DNA of 6,144 nucleotides from an uncultured Clostridia bacterium (GTDB lineage: Bacteria; Bacillota; Clostridia; Oscillospirales; Oscillospiraceae): the NCBI GenBank assembly GCA_945635805.1, contig CALZCW010000045.1, positions 1-6,144 on the forward strand, written 5' to 3'. Position 1 is the stretch's first letter, and every line of letters starts with the position of its first letter. Below are positions 1 to 5,740 of this stretch, in pieces. A program made the translations under genes and the position numbers. Below the pieces are notes generated by a model, which saw only the letters and a program-made list of their open reading frames with translations, was not told the origin of the DNA and did not search any database.

Positions 1-817
1 TGTTGATGTTGGCGCGCTTCAGGCAGTTGAAGCTGCGGACGGACAGGTCCAGTTCCTCGATGGTGAGCTTCAGGGCGGCCGGTTCCGTGGTCTCCCGATT
101 CTCGCGCACCAGCGTCTGGCCGGCAACTGTCTCGGACAGGTCGGTGAAGAGCGTCAGGTGCTCCGTGAGGATCTTGGCGGCAATGGAAACGGCGTCCTTC
201 GCCGTGGTGGTGGAGTCGGTCCAGACCTCCAAGGTCAGCTTGTCGAAGTCGGTCATGTTGCCCACACGGGTGTTTTCCACCGTGTAGTTGACCTTGTAAA
301 CCGGGGAATACAGGGAATCGACAGGAATGACCCCAATGGGCGTCTGCGGCGTCTTGTTGCGGTCAGCGGGCACATAGCCTCTGCCGCGGCTCATGGTGAT
401 CTCCATATTGAGCGTGGCATCCGGGCCGAGGGAGCAGATATGCAGATCCTTGTTGATGATCTCCACATCGTCATCGGTCTTGATGTCGCCGGCAGTAACT
501 TCGCACTCACCGGCAGCGTCAATATAAACGGTCTTCACGCCGTCACAGTTCATCTTGGAGATGATCCTTTTGACGTTCAGAACGATCTCCGTCACGTCTT
601 CCTTGACGCCGGGAATCGTGGAGAACTCGTGCTGGACACCGGCGATCTTGATGGAGGTCGCAGCGGTGCCGGGCAGCGAGGACAAAAGGATTCTTCTCAG
701 GGAATTGCCCAGGGTCGTGCCGTAGCCTCTTTCCAGCGGTTCTACGATGAATACGCCATGGGACGGATCTTCGGGAGAGTCAATACACTCAATGCGCGGC
801 TTGTCAATTTCTACCAT
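1..817 (-). CDS. rpoA: DNA-directed RNA polymerase subunit alpha, 3' end cut off by window
   Basis: Alpha dimerises and forms the platform on which beta and beta' assemble; its C-terminal domain touches upstream promoter DNA and activators. The frame opens at ATG 817 and stays open to the window edge, giving 272 residues of an expected 310-320, so the end of the C-terminal domain is missing. Seen in the protein: the assembly segment [20 protein letters not shown] at residues 31-50, the GRGYVPA loop near 145-151, and the start of the C-terminal domain with [15 protein letters not shown] at 258-272. By alignment with E. coli R265 and N268, R261 and N264 should be the DNA-contacting residues. 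The start is fixed by AAAGGAGGG ten bases upstream and by the family-typical beginning [10 protein letters not shown]. It lies 80 bases after rpsD, the usual last-but-one position of the alpha operon; rplQ would be expected next, outside the window. Identification is secure. Confidence 0.98.
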   Translation of the reverse strand, partial: MVEIDKPRIECIDSPEDPSHGVFIVEPLERGYGTTLGNSLRRILLSSLPGTAATSIKIAGVQHEFSTIPGVKEDVTEIVLNVKRIISKMNCDGVKTVYIDAAGECEVTAGDIKTDDDVEIINKDLHICSLGPDATLNMEITMSRGRGYVPADRNKTPQTPIGVIPVDSLYSPVYKVNYTVENTRVGNMTDFDKLTLEVWTDSTTTAKDAVSIAAKILTEHLTLFTDLSETVAGQTLVRENRETTEPAALKLTIEELDLSVRSFNCLKRANIN

Positions 818-897
818 ATAACAGATACCCTCCTTTAATAATTGCAAAACACAGGTTCTGCGTGTAAATCAGCTTACCAATAAACGAGGGTGAAGCA
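818..897 (-). other. rpsD-rpoA intergenic gap with rpoA ribosome binding site and a weak hairpin
   Basis: This 80-base gap is the longest non-coding stretch in the window. Read on the minus strand it holds a small hairpin at 863-849 (ACGCAG, loop AAC, CTGTGT; six pairs including one G-T), followed by four T at 849-846, then the strong ribosome binding site AAAGGAGGG at 836-828. The hairpin is too weak to call a terminator, and rpoA is expected to be read through from rpsD. A TTTACA at -35 distance from an AATTAT-like box can be found, but the spacing is 19 bases and the match poor, so no promoter is claimed. Confidence 0.35.
828..836 (-). promoter_or_regulatory. Ribosome binding site of rpoA
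   Basis: AAAGGAGGG lies ten bases before ATG 817 and is close to perfectly complementary to the 16S rRNA 3' end. It sits wholly in the intergenic gap, so rpoA can recruit ribosomes independently of rpsD translation. It also decides the rpoA start. Confidence 0.85.
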
Positions 898-1494
898 TTA
901 CTTGGAGTACAACTCGACGATGAGGTGTTCTGCAATCTCGAAGTCGATATCGTCTCTGGCCGGGAGGGCAAGAACCTTACCGGTGAGGGTGTTCTTGTCG
1001 CGGTCAAGCCACTTGGGGGCGGCGACGAATGCATCGTCTTCCTTCAGCTTCTTGAAACGATTGTTGGAGCAGCTCTTCTCGCAGACGGCGATGACATCGC
1101 CGGTCTTGACGAGGTAGGACGGGATATTGACGCGCTTGCCGTTGACGGTGTAGTGGCCATGGTTGACCAACTGACGGGCCTCACGGCGGGTGGCGGCAAA
1201 ACCGAGACGGTAGACAACGTTGTCAAGTCTGCGCTCAATGAGGCTGAGCAGGACTTCGCCGGTGTTGCCCTCTGCACGGGCTGCTTTTTCATAGTACATA
1301 CGGAACTGCTTTTCGAGGATGCCGTATACGAATTTGACCTTCTGCTTCTCAGTGAGCTGCATTGCATACTCGGACTTCTTGGTTCTTCTCTGACCGCCGG
1401 GGTTCTTGTTGGAAGTCTTGGAATAGCCCATCACGGCAGGAGAAACGCCCAGGGTGCGGCAACGCTTGAGAACGGGCTGAGTATTTTTCGCCAT
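898..1494 (-). CDS. rpsD: 30S ribosomal protein S4
   Basis: S4 is a primary 16S rRNA binder that nucleates assembly of the 30S body and helps guard decoding accuracy; in several bacteria it also represses its own mRNA. The 198-residue product has the family layout: a short basic N-terminus (MAKNTQPVLKRCRTLG), the SEYAMQLTEKQKVKF segment at 41-55, and the S4 RNA-binding domain at roughly 88-150, with RRLDNVVYRLGFAATRREAR at 88-107 and VNGKRVNIPSYLVKTGD at 117-133. The N-terminus has one Cys (C12) instead of the four-Cys zinc site of the Thermus type and lacks the PPGQHG stretch, as in the short clostridial S4 form. Start ATG 1494 is supported by AAGGAGG at 1511-1505, ten bases upstream. It follows rpsK by 23 bases and ends in TAA. 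Confidence 0.98.
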   Translation of the reverse strand: MAKNTQPVLKRCRTLGVSPAVMGYSKTSNKNPGGQRRTKKSEYAMQLTEKQKVKFVYGILEKQFRMYYEKAARAEGNTGEVLLSLIERRLDNVVYRLGFAATRREARQLVNHGHYTVNGKRVNIPSYLVKTGDVIAVCEKSCSNNRFKKLKEDDAFVAAPKWLDRDKNTLTGKVLALPARDDIDFEIAEHLIVELYSK

Positions 1495-1517
1495 TCTGAT
1501 TTTTCCTCCTTAACGAA

Positions 1518-1919
1518 TTAGACGCGGCGTCTTTTGGGCGGACGGCAGCCATTGTGAGGAATGGGGGTGACGTCCTTGATGGAAACGACTTCCAGACCGG
1601 CAGACTGCAAAGCGCGGATAGCGGCTTCACGGCCTTGGCCGGGACCCTTGACGTAGACTTCCACTGTTTTCAGACCGCAGGTGTCGATGGCTGCCTTGGC
1701 AGCAGTCTCTGCGCACATCTGTGCAGCATACGGGGTGGACTTACGGGAGCCGCGGAAGCCGAGACCGCCGGAGGAAGCCCAGGAAAGAGCATTGCCCTGC
1801 AGGTCGGTCACAGTGACCATGGTGTTATTGAAAGAGGAACGGATATGAACGGCGCCCTTTTCAATATTCTTGCGCTCGCGACGGCGCTTGATAACTTTCT
1901 TTGCATTCGCTTTTGCCAT
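1518..1919 (-). CDS. rpsK: 30S ribosomal protein S11
   Basis: S11 sits on the platform of the small subunit, contacting 16S rRNA and S7 near the E site and mRNA exit. The 133-residue product has the basic N-terminal tail, [20 protein letters not shown] at 28-47, [18 protein letters not shown] at 50-67, [20 protein letters not shown] at 84-103 and the near-invariant end [16 protein letters not shown]. The Asn-Gly pair N123-G124 aligns with E. coli N119, the residue known to convert to isoaspartate there. GPGQG replaces the more frequent GPGSG, a mild change. ATG 1919 lies behind AAGGAGGG at 1936-1929, which overlaps the stop codon of rpsM. It is part of the rpsM-rpsK-rpsD-rpoA series. Confidence 0.98.
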   Translation of the reverse strand: MAKANAKKVIKRRRERKNIEKGAVHIRSSFNNTMVTVTDLQGNALSWASSGGLGFRGSRKSTPYAAQMCAETAAKAAIDTCGLKTVEVYVKGPGQGREAAIRALQSAGLEVVSIKDVTPIPHNGCRPPKRRRV

Positions 1920-1928
1920 TTTACATAT

Positions 1929-1936
1929 CCCTCCTT
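1929..1936 (-). promoter_or_regulatory. Ribosome binding site of rpsK overlapping the rpsM stop
   Basis: AAGGAGGG begins inside the TAA stop of rpsM (1937-1935) and lies nine bases before the rpsK ATG. Ribosomes finishing rpsM therefore end on the rpsK loading site, an arrangement that favours translational coupling of S13 and S11. Coupling itself is inferred. Confidence 0.8.
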
Positions 1937-2303
1937 ACTTCTTCTTATTCGCGATGGTCTTCTTCGGGCCCTTACGGGTACGAGCGTTGGTCTTGGTGCG
2001 CTGACCGCGAACGGGCAGGCCACGGCGATGACGCAGGCCACGGTAGCAGCCGATCTCGGTCAAACGCTTGATGTTCAGAGCGACTTCACGGCGGAGGTCG
2101 CCTTCGATGGTGTAGTTCTTGTCGATGACATCACGCAGTGCAGCTTCCTGATCTTCGGTCAGGTCCTTCACGCGGGTGTCGGGGTTAACGCCGGCCATCG
2201 CGAGGATGTCCTTGGCGCTCTTTCTGCCGATGCCGAAAATATAAGTGAGTCCGATTTCCACTCTCTTCTCGCGGGGCAGGTCAATACCAGCAATACGTGC
2301 CAT
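1935..2303 (-). CDS. rpsM: 30S ribosomal protein S13
   Basis: S13 lies in the head of the small subunit, forms bridges to the 50S subunit (B1a/B1b) and contacts P-site tRNA through its tail. The 122-residue length is normal. Visible family signatures are [20 protein letters not shown] at 1-20, the [12 protein letters not shown] turn and helix at 23-34, and [20 protein letters not shown] at 86-105, followed by NARTRKGP and a Lys-rich tail expected to reach toward tRNA. Start ATG 2303 is preceded by AGGAGGTG at 2321-2314. rpmJ ends 19 bases upstream, which leaves no separate leader for the S4-binding pseudoknot that controls this gene in E. coli. Confidence 0.98.
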   Translation of the reverse strand: MARIAGIDLPREKRVEIGLTYIFGIGRKSAKDILAMAGVNPDTRVKDLTEDQEAALRDVIDKNYTIEGDLRREVALNIKRLTEIGCYRGLRHRRGLPVRGQRTKTNARTRKGPKKTIANKKK

Positions 2304-2322
2304 TTACTTCAAGCACCTCCTA

Positions 2323-2436
2323 TTAGCCTTGTCTCTGCTTATGCTTGGGGTTTTCACAAATTACCATGACGCGACCCTTGCGCTTGATGATCTTGCATTT
2401 TTCGCACATGGGCTTCACGGACGGTCTAACCTTCAT
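2323..2436 (-). CDS. rpmJ: 50S ribosomal protein L36, zinc-binding form
   Basis: L36 is the smallest large-subunit protein and stabilises 23S rRNA near the L7/L12 stalk base. The product is 37 residues: it starts [19 protein letters not shown], continues [18 protein letters not shown], and ends in TAA, with an in-frame TAG immediately after. The zinc ligands are all present at C11, C14, C27 and H32, so this is the C+ (zinc) paralogue, not the Cys-less form some bacteria switch to under zinc starvation. ATG 2436 is supported by GGAGG at 2450-2446, nine bases upstream. Its place between infA and rpsM is the standard one. Confidence 0.97.
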   Translation of the reverse strand: MKVRPSVKPMCEKCKIIKRKGRVMVICENPKHKQRQG

Positions 2437-2445
2437 ACTGTATAA

Positions 2446-2450
2446 CCTCC
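2446..2450 (-). promoter_or_regulatory. Ribosome binding site of rpmJ
   Basis: GGAGG lies nine bases before the rpmJ ATG, inside the 35-base infA-rpmJ gap. It confirms translation of this very short gene. The rest of the gap shows no convincing structure. Confidence 0.75.
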
Positions 2451-2471
2451 ATATGAGAACAATGTCTCGTC

Positions 2472-2690
2472 TTACTTGCTTCTCCAGGTGATCCGGCCTT
2501 GGGTCAGATCATACGGAGACATCTGAACAGTTACCTTGTCACCGGGCAAGATCTTGATATAGTTCATTCTGAGCTTGCCGGAAATGTGTGCCAGAATGGT
2601 ATGCTCGCCGCCGATCTTGACTTTGAACATGGCATTCGGCAATGCATCGGTCACGATGCCCTCAAGTTCGATTACGTCGTCTTTTGCCAA
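2472..2690 (-). CDS. infA: Translation initiation factor IF-1, TTG start
   Basis: IF-1 binds the A site of the 30S subunit during initiation and works with IF-2 and IF-3. The 72-residue product matches the usual length and is a single S1-type OB fold: [11 protein letters not shown] at 1-11, [10 protein letters not shown] at 19-28, [20 protein letters not shown] at 35-54 and [15 protein letters not shown] at the end. The start codon is TTG at 2690-2688: no in-frame ATG or GTG lies nearby, the MAK-D beginning is family-typical, and AAGGAGGG sits at 2707-2700, nine bases upstream. The previous gene ends only two bases before it, so its ribosome binding site lies within that gene's 3' end. Confidence 0.97.
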   Translation of the reverse strand: MAKDDVIELEGIVTDALPNAMFKVKIGGEHTILAHISGKLRMNYIKILPGDKVTVQMSPYDLTQGRITWRSK

Positions 2691-2692
2691 GT

Positions 2693-2983
2693 TTAAGAAC
2701 CCTCCTTGGTTGAAACGTTGATTTCCCGGCGCAATATGGCCAGTTCCCTTCGTAATTCGCTGTTGAGTATCGGCTCTCCGGAGCGAATTTTCTCCGTGAG
2801 CCTCGAATCAGGCCGAGGGAGTTTGCGGACGTGTTTGGTTTTTTTGCGTTTGGGCTTTTCCACCTTTCTCTCCTTGCCGTTGGCCAGGGAAACGTACACA
2901 CCGTCTGTGTCAAGCACAAAGAACAGCATTCCCTTGTCATGACCGGCCATGGAAAGAACGACATCCGATCTGGAAATATCCAT
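2693..2983 (-). CDS. KOW-domain RNA-binding protein (L14e/L27e-like), between map and infA
   Basis: This 96-residue basic protein resembles the Firmicute KOW-domain RNA-binding family related to archaeal/eukaryotic L14e (COG2163 type). A homologue lies in the same map-infA slot in B. subtilis (ybzG/rplGB). Residues 5-50 fit the domain: a beta strand (RSDVVLS), the [18 protein letters not shown] turn-and-strand segment with the Gly typical of KOW loops, [20 protein letters not shown], then a Lys/Arg-rich stretch and HVRKL. Residues 60-96 look helical and charged, with [16 protein letters not shown]. Function is not established; ribosome or RNA binding is inferred from the fold and operon. ATG 2983 starts one base after the map TGA, with a modest GAGGGG at 2996-2991, so coupling to map is likely. 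Confidence 0.88.
   Translation of the reverse strand: MDISRSDVVLSMAGHDKGMLFFVLDTDGVYVSLANGKERKVEKPKRKKTKHVRKLPRPDSRLTEKIRSGEPILNSELRRELAILRREINVSTKEGS
2700..2707 (-). promoter_or_regulatory. Ribosome binding site deciding the infA TTG start
   Basis: AAGGAGGG lies inside the last codons of the KOW-protein gene and nine bases before TTG 2690. The strong site probably compensates for the weak start codon and fixes the IF-1 N-terminus. Confidence 0.85.
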
Positions 2984-2984
2984 A

Positions 2985-3740
2985 TCAAAGCCCCTCGGTG
3001 ACGGTGAGGATTTCCGGCTCGCCGTCGGTGATGAGGACAGTATTTTCGTAGTGGGCGGAGAGTTTTCCGTCGGCGGTCACCGTCGTCCAGCCATCCTTCA
3101 GCACCCGCACGTCATAGACGCCGGCGTTGACCATGGGTTCGATGGCGATGGTCATACCGCGGATCAGTCTCGGTCCCCTTCCGGGCTTGCCGAAGTTCGG
3201 CACCTCCGGTTCCTCGTGCAGATGCTCACCCACACCGTGTCCGATGAAGGAGCGCACGACGGAAAAACCGTTGGCCTCGACGTAGGTCTGCACAGCATGA
3301 CCTATGTCCGAGATCCGGCAGCCCTGGCGTGCAAATTTCACGCCCTCGAAAAAGCTCTGCCTCGTGACATCAATGAGCTTTTGCGCCTCGGGAGAAATGC
3401 TCCCGCAGGCAAAGGTTGCGGCGCAGTCCCCGTGGAAGCCTCCCCAACACGCGCCGACGTCAACGGAAACGATGTCGCCCTCGCGCAGCACCCTGCCGTC
3501 GGGGATCCCGTGAATGACGGTATTGTTCACGGAGATACAGGCGCTGGCAGGATAGCCTGAATAGTTGAGGAAGGAAGGTGTTGCACCTTGTGACACGATA
3601 AAATCGTGGACTGCTTTGTCAATCTCTTTGGTTGTTACGCCGGGTCTTACCATATCCCCTGCCAAAGCACGGGCAGCCGCAGTAATTTTACAGGCACGGC
3701 GCATCACAGAGATCTCACGTTCGTTTTTAATAGGGATCAT
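2985..3740 (-). CDS. map: Methionine aminopeptidase, type I
   Basis: The enzyme removes the initiator Met from nascent proteins when residue two is small, using two divalent metal ions in the cytoplasm near the ribosome exit. The 251-residue product is the short type I form without an N-terminal zinc extension. All expected ligands are visible: D94 (VDVG), D105 (HGDCAATF), H168 (GHGVGEHLHEEPEVPN), E201 (IEPM) and E232 (AHYENTV). The substrate-side His residues H77 (IHGIP) and H175 are also present. Start ATG 3740 lies two bases after the adk stop with only a weak TAGGTG nearby, so it is probably translated by coupling to adk. It is the only complete gene in the window ending in TGA; the others end in TAA. 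Confidence 0.98.
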   Translation of the reverse strand: MIPIKNEREISVMRRACKITAAARALAGDMVRPGVTTKEIDKAVHDFIVSQGATPSFLNYSGYPASACISVNNTVIHGIPDGRVLREGDIVSVDVGACWGGFHGDCAATFACGSISPEAQKLIDVTRQSFFEGVKFARQGCRISDIGHAVQTYVEANGFSVVRSFIGHGVGEHLHEEPEVPNFGKPGRGPRLIRGMTIAIEPMVNAGVYDVRVLKDGWTTVTADGKLSAHYENTVLITDGEPEILTVTEGL

Positions 3741-3742
3741 TT

Positions 3743-4375
3743 TTATACACCTAACGCCGCCAGAATATCACGAGTTGCATCCTCGATGGGCTGGTTCCCC
3801 TCGACAAGCCTGAGCTTTCCGAGCTTTTCGTAGAAGCCCTTGAGTGCCTCGGTTTTGCTGTGGTACACGGAAAGGCGCTGACGTACCGTTTCCGGCTTGT
3901 CGTCCTCGCGGATCACCAGCTCACCGCCGCACGCATTGCAGATGCCCTCTGTTTTGGGCGGATTTGCCGTCATGTGATAGCTTGCGCCGCAGACGCTGCA
4001 AACACGGCGTCCCGTCATGCGCTGCTCGATCACCTCGTCGGCAATTTCGATAGATACGACACGGTCGATTTCCACGCCCTGGTCCTGGAGAGCCTGAGCC
4101 TGCGGGATGGTGCGCGGAATCCCGTCAAGGATATAACCGTTGGCACAATCCGGCGCGGCCAGCCGCTCCCGGACGATGCCGATGATGACATCGTCGGGAA
4201 CGAGCATGCCCTTGTCCATGAAACCTTTGGCTTTCAAACCGGTCTCCGTACCGTTTTTGATTGCTTCTCGCAGGATATTCCCGGTTGAGATGGTCGGAAT
4301 GTTCAGCCTGGCGGCAACGATCTCCGCCTGGGTGCCCTTTCCGGCGCCGGGAGCCCCTAACAGAATCAGCTTCAT
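3743..4375 (-). CDS. adk: Adenylate kinase with zinc-type LID
   Basis: It catalyses ATP + AMP to 2 ADP, holding the adenylate pool in balance. The 210-residue product is the long bacterial form. In order: P-loop GAPGAGKGT at 7-15, AMP-binding region with STGNILREAI at 30-39 (R36), YILDGIPRT at 81-89 (R88), and a LID at about 122-159 containing Cys126, Cys129, Cys146 and Cys149. Two C-x2-C pairs indicate the structural zinc common in Gram-positives. REDD at 156-159 and R165/R167 supply expected catalytic arginine and acidic residues. The motif normally read DGFPRT has Ile at 86 instead of Phe, confirmed from the codon ATT. ATG 4375 follows secY by 15 bases with a G-rich GGGGGT as a poor ribosome binding site. 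Confidence 0.98.
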   Translation of the reverse strand: MKLILLGAPGAGKGTQAEIVAARLNIPTISTGNILREAIKNGTETGLKAKGFMDKGMLVPDDVIIGIVRERLAAPDCANGYILDGIPRTIPQAQALQDQGVEIDRVVSIEIADEVIEQRMTGRRVCSVCGASYHMTANPPKTEGICNACGGELVIREDDKPETVRQRLSVYHSKTEALKGFYEKLGKLRLVEGNQPIEDATRDILAALGV

Positions 4376-4390
4376 GATCCAGACCCCCGA

Positions 4391-5740
4391 TTATTTCTCA
4401 AGGAATCCGGAGTAGTTGCGCATCATCATCTGTGCCTCGATGGCCGTGACGGTCTCAAGGGCAACGCTGACGACGATGATGACGGAGGTGCCGCCAAAGG
4501 AGAAGCTGGTATCACCCATCACAACGCCCAGGACGATCGGAAGTACCGCAATGATGCCAAGGTAGATGGCGCCGAAGAGCGTGACCTTGTTGATGACCTT
4601 GCGGATAAAGTCCGAGGTGGGGCGGCCCGGACGGAAGCCGGGGATGAAGCCGCCGTTCTTCTTCAGGTTGTTGGCAACCTCAACGGGGTTGTACTGGATC
4701 GTGGCGTAGAAGTAGCTGAAGCCGACGATCAGCAGCAGATAGAAAATCGCGTAAACCACGGTAGTGCTGTCAAACAGATTCCTGTAAGCCCAGGAGCCGG
4801 TCCAGCCGAAGAAGGTGCAGAGGGTGGCGGGCAGGCTGGCAATGGATTGCGCGAAGATGATAGGCATAACGCCGGACATGTTGACCTTGATGGGCAGGTG
4901 GCTGTTTTGGCCGCCGTAGACCTTACGGCCTACCACACGCTTGGCGTACTGCACCGGGATGCGGCGCTCTGCCTGAGAGACGAATACGATGAAGACGATG
5001 ATCGCCAGCATACCGACGAGCAGGGCGATGGCCCAATACCACTGGGATGCGCCGGCCTCCGCAATGACAGCACCGGTAGCATCGGTGGTGGCAGAGGGGA
5101 AGCACAGATTCCACAGAGGCATGATGATGCCGCCGGGAATACGGGCGATGATGTTGGCAAACAGGATCATGGAGATGCCGTTGCCGATGCCGTACTCGGT
5201 GATCTGGTCGCCCAACCACATGACCAGAGTGGAGCCTGTCATGAACGTCAGGATGATAACGACAGCCTGCAGGAAGCCGGTCTGGGACATCAGAGCGAAG
5301 CCCTGTGCGGCGTACTGGTCATTGTAGTTGCTGAGCATGACATAATAGGCAAAGCCCATGAGCAGGCCCAGAGCCACGGTGGTATAGCGGGTGATCTTGT
5401 TGATCTTCTTCCGGCCTTCCTCGCCGCCTTCCTTGCTCAGGCGTTCCAGAGCGGGGATGGCGATGGTCAGCAGCTGGATGATGATGGATGCGTTGATATA
5501 CGGCTGGATGCTCAGGGCGAAGATGGTCGCCATGGAGAATGCGTTGCCGGACATCATGTTGAACAGTCCGAAGATGGTGCCGCTGAGCTGCTCATCGAAC
5601 ATCCGGGACATGTTCTCCACATTGACGAAGGGGACGGGAACGACGTTACCGATACGGTAAAGCAGGATGATCAGCATGGTAAAGAGGATCTTCTTGCGCA
5701 GATCCGTGATCTTCCATGCGTTGCGAAGTGTCGTAAGCAC
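4391..5740 (-). CDS. secY: Preprotein translocase subunit SecY, GTG start
   Basis: SecY is the membrane channel through which SecA-driven and co-translational export passes, in complex with SecE and SecG. The 449-residue product has about ten hydrophobic segments, estimated by eye at 19-37, 70-94, 118-138, 155-177, 183-208, 236-255, 284-310, 328-348, 385-408 and 412-430. Conserved signatures include NAWKITDLRKKILFT near the start, GDQITEYGIGNGIS at 177-190, the cytosolic loop QAERRIPVQYAKR at 256-268, and NPVEVANNLKKNGGFIPGFR at 351-370 (SecA/ribosome contact region). The start is GTG 5740, directly abutting the rplO stop. Alignment of the N-terminus with other SecY proteins and a GAGGTGG five bases upstream support it. 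A plug-like segment precedes helix two. Nothing suggests a SecY2 accessory form. Confidence 0.98.
   Translation of the reverse strand: MLTTLRNAWKITDLRKKILFTMLIILLYRIGNVVPVPFVNVENMSRMFDEQLSGTIFGLFNMMSGNAFSMATIFALSIQPYINASIIIQLLTIAIPALERLSKEGGEEGRKKINKITRYTTVALGLLMGFAYYVMLSNYNDQYAAQGFALMSQTGFLQAVVIILTFMTGSTLVMWLGDQITEYGIGNGISMILFANIIARIPGGIIMPLWNLCFPSATTDATGAVIAEAGASQWYWAIALLVGMLAIIVFIVFVSQAERRIPVQYAKRVVGRKVYGGQNSHLPIKVNMSGVMPIIFAQSIASLPATLCTFFGWTGSWAYRNLFDSTTVVYAIFYLLLIVGFSYFYATIQYNPVEVANNLKKNGGFIPGFRPGRPTSDFIRKVINKVTLFGAIYLGIIAVLPIVLGVVMGDTSFSFGGTSVIIVVSVALETVTAIEAQMMMRNYSGFLEK

Noticed and set aside
158..838. 226-codon open frame on the plus strand
   Set aside because: It is antisense to rpoA, has no recognisable domain or credible ribosome binding site, and arises because the GC-rich third positions of rpoA leave the opposite strand free of stops.
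838..880. Possible promoter for rpoA
   Set aside because: A TTTACA / AATTAT pair exists, but with 19-base spacing and poor agreement; such matches are frequent by chance in AT-richer gaps.
925..1521. 198-codon open frame on the plus strand
   Set aside because: It mirrors rpsD almost exactly; the rpsD product is unmistakable and the antisense peptide resembles no family.
1554..2369. 271-codon open frame on the plus strand, longer than the genes it faces
   Set aside because: It spans rpsK and rpsM and their gap in antisense, and its low-complexity Ala/Gly/Leu/Asp composition is typical of shadows of ribosomal protein genes.
2437..2471. Possible hairpin GAGA...TCTC in the infA-rpmJ gap
   Set aside because: Only four pairs with a six-base loop and no T-run; too weak to call.
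2662..2988. 108-codon minus-strand frame overlapping the KOW gene
   Set aside because: It is an alternative frame of the KOW gene and the start of infA; the KOW frame has the recognisable domain, start and spacing.
2949..3560. 203-codon open frame on the plus strand
   Set aside because: It is antisense to map, whose five metal ligands are all intact; no motif is seen in the plus-strand product.
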